Below, in pieces: positions 7,000-7,573 of a stretch of 7,573 nt of DNA. The notes under the pieces were generated by a model that was given only the letters and a program-made list of their open reading frames with translations, was not told the origin of the DNA and did not search any database. How positions within the stretch are numbered: the first letter of the stretch is position 1; the number at the start of each line of letters is the position of its first letter. Both the position numbers and the translations under genes were made by a program. Source of the stretch: Myxococcales bacterium (lineage in GTDB: Bacteria > Myxococcota_A > Polyangia > Polyangiales > Houyiibacteriaceae); assembly GCA_020354595.1 (NCBI GenBank), contig CP070650.1, positions 1,907,513 through 1,915,085 of the forward strand, in the 5' to 3' direction.

Positions 7000-7264
7000 A
7001 ACTTCCGTCGACGTGGCGACCGCCGACTGGTGTCTTCTGAGTGAAGGGCGCCGAAGCTAGCAGCGAGTTTCAAAGCCGTCTACGGGGATCATCGAACAAA
7101 TTTCTAAACGCTCGTGATCGTGAAAGATTCGAACGCAGTTTTTTTGACATGCGAGTGCACAGCTTTACGCGTTGTTTCTTCGCTGTTGACAAGCTGTTGC
7201 AATCATTCCGAATTACGACTTGTTATCGTTTGCGCGACATCAGCGTGCATTTGAACGTCTCTCA

Positions 7265-7281
7265 ATTCACAGATTGTGAAT
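7265..7281. repeat. Inverted repeat with an embedded DnaA-box-like half
   Basis: ATTCACA and TGTGAAT form perfect 7-bp arms around the three bases GAT. The right arm extends to TGTGAATAC (7275-7283), which matches the relaxed minus-strand box pattern TGTGNANAA at all but its last base. No T-run follows on either strand, so it is not a terminator. It may be a pair of head-to-head weak DnaA sites or an operator. Confidence 0.45.
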
Positions 7282-7328
7282 ACTTTTTCGGAGGTACGAT
7301 CGTTCGCGGGACGCGCGCTCGCAGCATT

Positions 7329-7348
7329 TGATCCACATCTTTTCCACC
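7329..7348 (+). promoter_or_regulatory. Distal pair of DnaA boxes
   Basis: TGATCCACA (7329-7337, one mismatch to TTATCCACA) and TTTTCCACC (7340-7348, two mismatches) start 11 bases apart in the same orientation as the dnaA-proximal cluster. They end 6 bases before the stop codon of the right-edge gene and mark the far side of the AT-richer core. Confidence 0.55.
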
Positions 7349-7354
7349 AACAAC

Positions 7355-7573
7355 TCACGATGTTTCCGCCGTGTTTCGAATGAACTCGTCCACCTTTTCC
7401 CACTGTGCGTATAGCCAGCGGAGCCGCTCGTCGTCTTCATTGGGAATGTCGTCCGAATCGATTCGCCACAGCTTCGCGCGCACGGTAGAGCCCACGACGA
7501 CGCCACTCAAGAGGTCTTCGATCTTCGCGAACGCCTCGAGCCCGGTGTGTGCGAAAAAAACGCAATCTACGTG
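7355..7573 (-). CDS. C-terminal fragment, possibly a PlsC-like lysophospholipid acyltransferase
   Basis: The minus-strand frame ending in TGA at 7355-7357 is open to the window edge and gives 72 residues with no start. It begins with VDCVFFAHTGLEAF (residues 2-15), continues with VRAKLWRI (31-38) and an acidic stretch (39-49), then LYAQWEKVDEF (54-64). To me this resembles the C-terminal part of lysophospholipid (1-acylglycerol-3-phosphate) acyltransferases, which make phosphatidic acid at the membrane, where an HTGLE-like segment is followed by xxWR and WLYxQW. This is from memory of the family. The catalytic HX4D motif would lie outside the window. Coding character is good: an open frame, normal residue mix and a stop just before the origin gap. 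The gene reads toward the origin in the same direction as dnaA. Confidence 0.6.
   Translation of the reverse strand, partial: HVDCVFFAHTGLEAFAKIEDLLSGVVVGSTVRAKLWRIDSDDIPNEDDERLRWLYAQWEKVDEFIRNTAETS

Larger units (their letters stand above)
6911..7354. other. oriC: Candidate chromosomal replication origin (oriC) upstream of dnaA
   Basis: This 444-base gap has no credible gene. It lies between dnaA and the end of the right-edge gene. DnaA-box-like sites occur next to dnaA (6954-6999) and at the far end (7265-7348). The middle is AT-rich for this genome: 80 G/C in 180 bases at 7081-7260, about 44%, against about 60% in a sampled coding segment. Two TTGACA hexamers (7144-7149 and 7186-7191) have no acceptable -10 downstream. 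The dnaA promoter must lie in this gap on the minus strand, but I cannot pick it. The origin call rests on position beside dnaA, box clusters and base composition, not on any functional evidence. Confidence 0.72.

Noticed and set aside
7144..7220. Plus-strand promoters from two TTGACA hexamers (7144-7149 and 7186-7191)
   Set aside because: No acceptable -10 lies 15-19 bases downstream, and there is no plus-strand gene to the right that they could serve.
7041..7331. Plus-strand open frame of 96 codons in the origin gap
   Set aside because: It has no ribosome-binding site or recognisable motif, and it spans the AT-rich core and the box-like sites. A real gene is unlikely.

Overview
The window is a bacterial chromosome segment built around the replication-initiation cluster dnaA-dnaN-recF, all on the minus strand. 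The coding DNA is GC-rich (a sampled 60-base dnaA segment is 60% G+C) and the gaps around dnaA are clearly more AT-rich. The proteins look proteobacterial in the broad sense. A predicted lipoprotein, and a possible outer-membrane-barrel C-terminus at the left edge, point to a diderm. My best guess is a member of the Myxococcota or old 'Deltaproteobacteria', but this is an inference from sequence character, not a demonstrated placement.

Layout from left to right. Bases 2-97 hold what may be the 3' end of a plus-strand gene, tentatively an outer-membrane barrel protein. It is followed by a short GC-rich heptad-repeat tract. An RluA-family pseudouridine synthase (153-1100, minus) is divergent from dnaJ (GTG start at 1179, plus), across a 78-base gap containing a perfect 12-bp palindrome and a candidate promoter. 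A lipoprotein cyclophilin-type peptidylprolyl isomerase (2320-2991, plus) follows dnaJ. Its 3' end overlaps the 3' end of recF (2981-4075, minus) by 11 bases. dnaN (4085-5218, minus) lies 9 bases upstream of recF, so the two look translationally coupled. A 327-base gap then holds a strong minus-strand terminator for dnaA, the most AT-rich stretch I found in the window and several DnaA-box-like sites. dnaA (5546-6910, minus) follows. The 444-base gap upstream of dnaA carries DnaA-box-like clusters on both sides of an AT-richer core, the usual look of oriC. At the right edge is the C-terminal end of another minus-strand gene, tentatively a PlsC-like acyltransferase.

How they work together: DnaA opens the origin, DnaN is the polymerase sliding clamp and RecF acts at replication gaps and stalled forks. 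The dnaA gene is flanked on both sides by DnaA-box-like DNA, and the two flanks share two exact 10-mers, so a bipartite origin is a reasonable hypothesis. DnaJ (cytoplasmic co-chaperone) and the exported cyclophilin form a separate protein-folding pair. gyrB, which often follows recF, is absent here. I see no mobile element, CRISPR array, tRNA or rRNA, and no new multi-gene system. The most interesting material is the non-coding DNA flanking dnaA.
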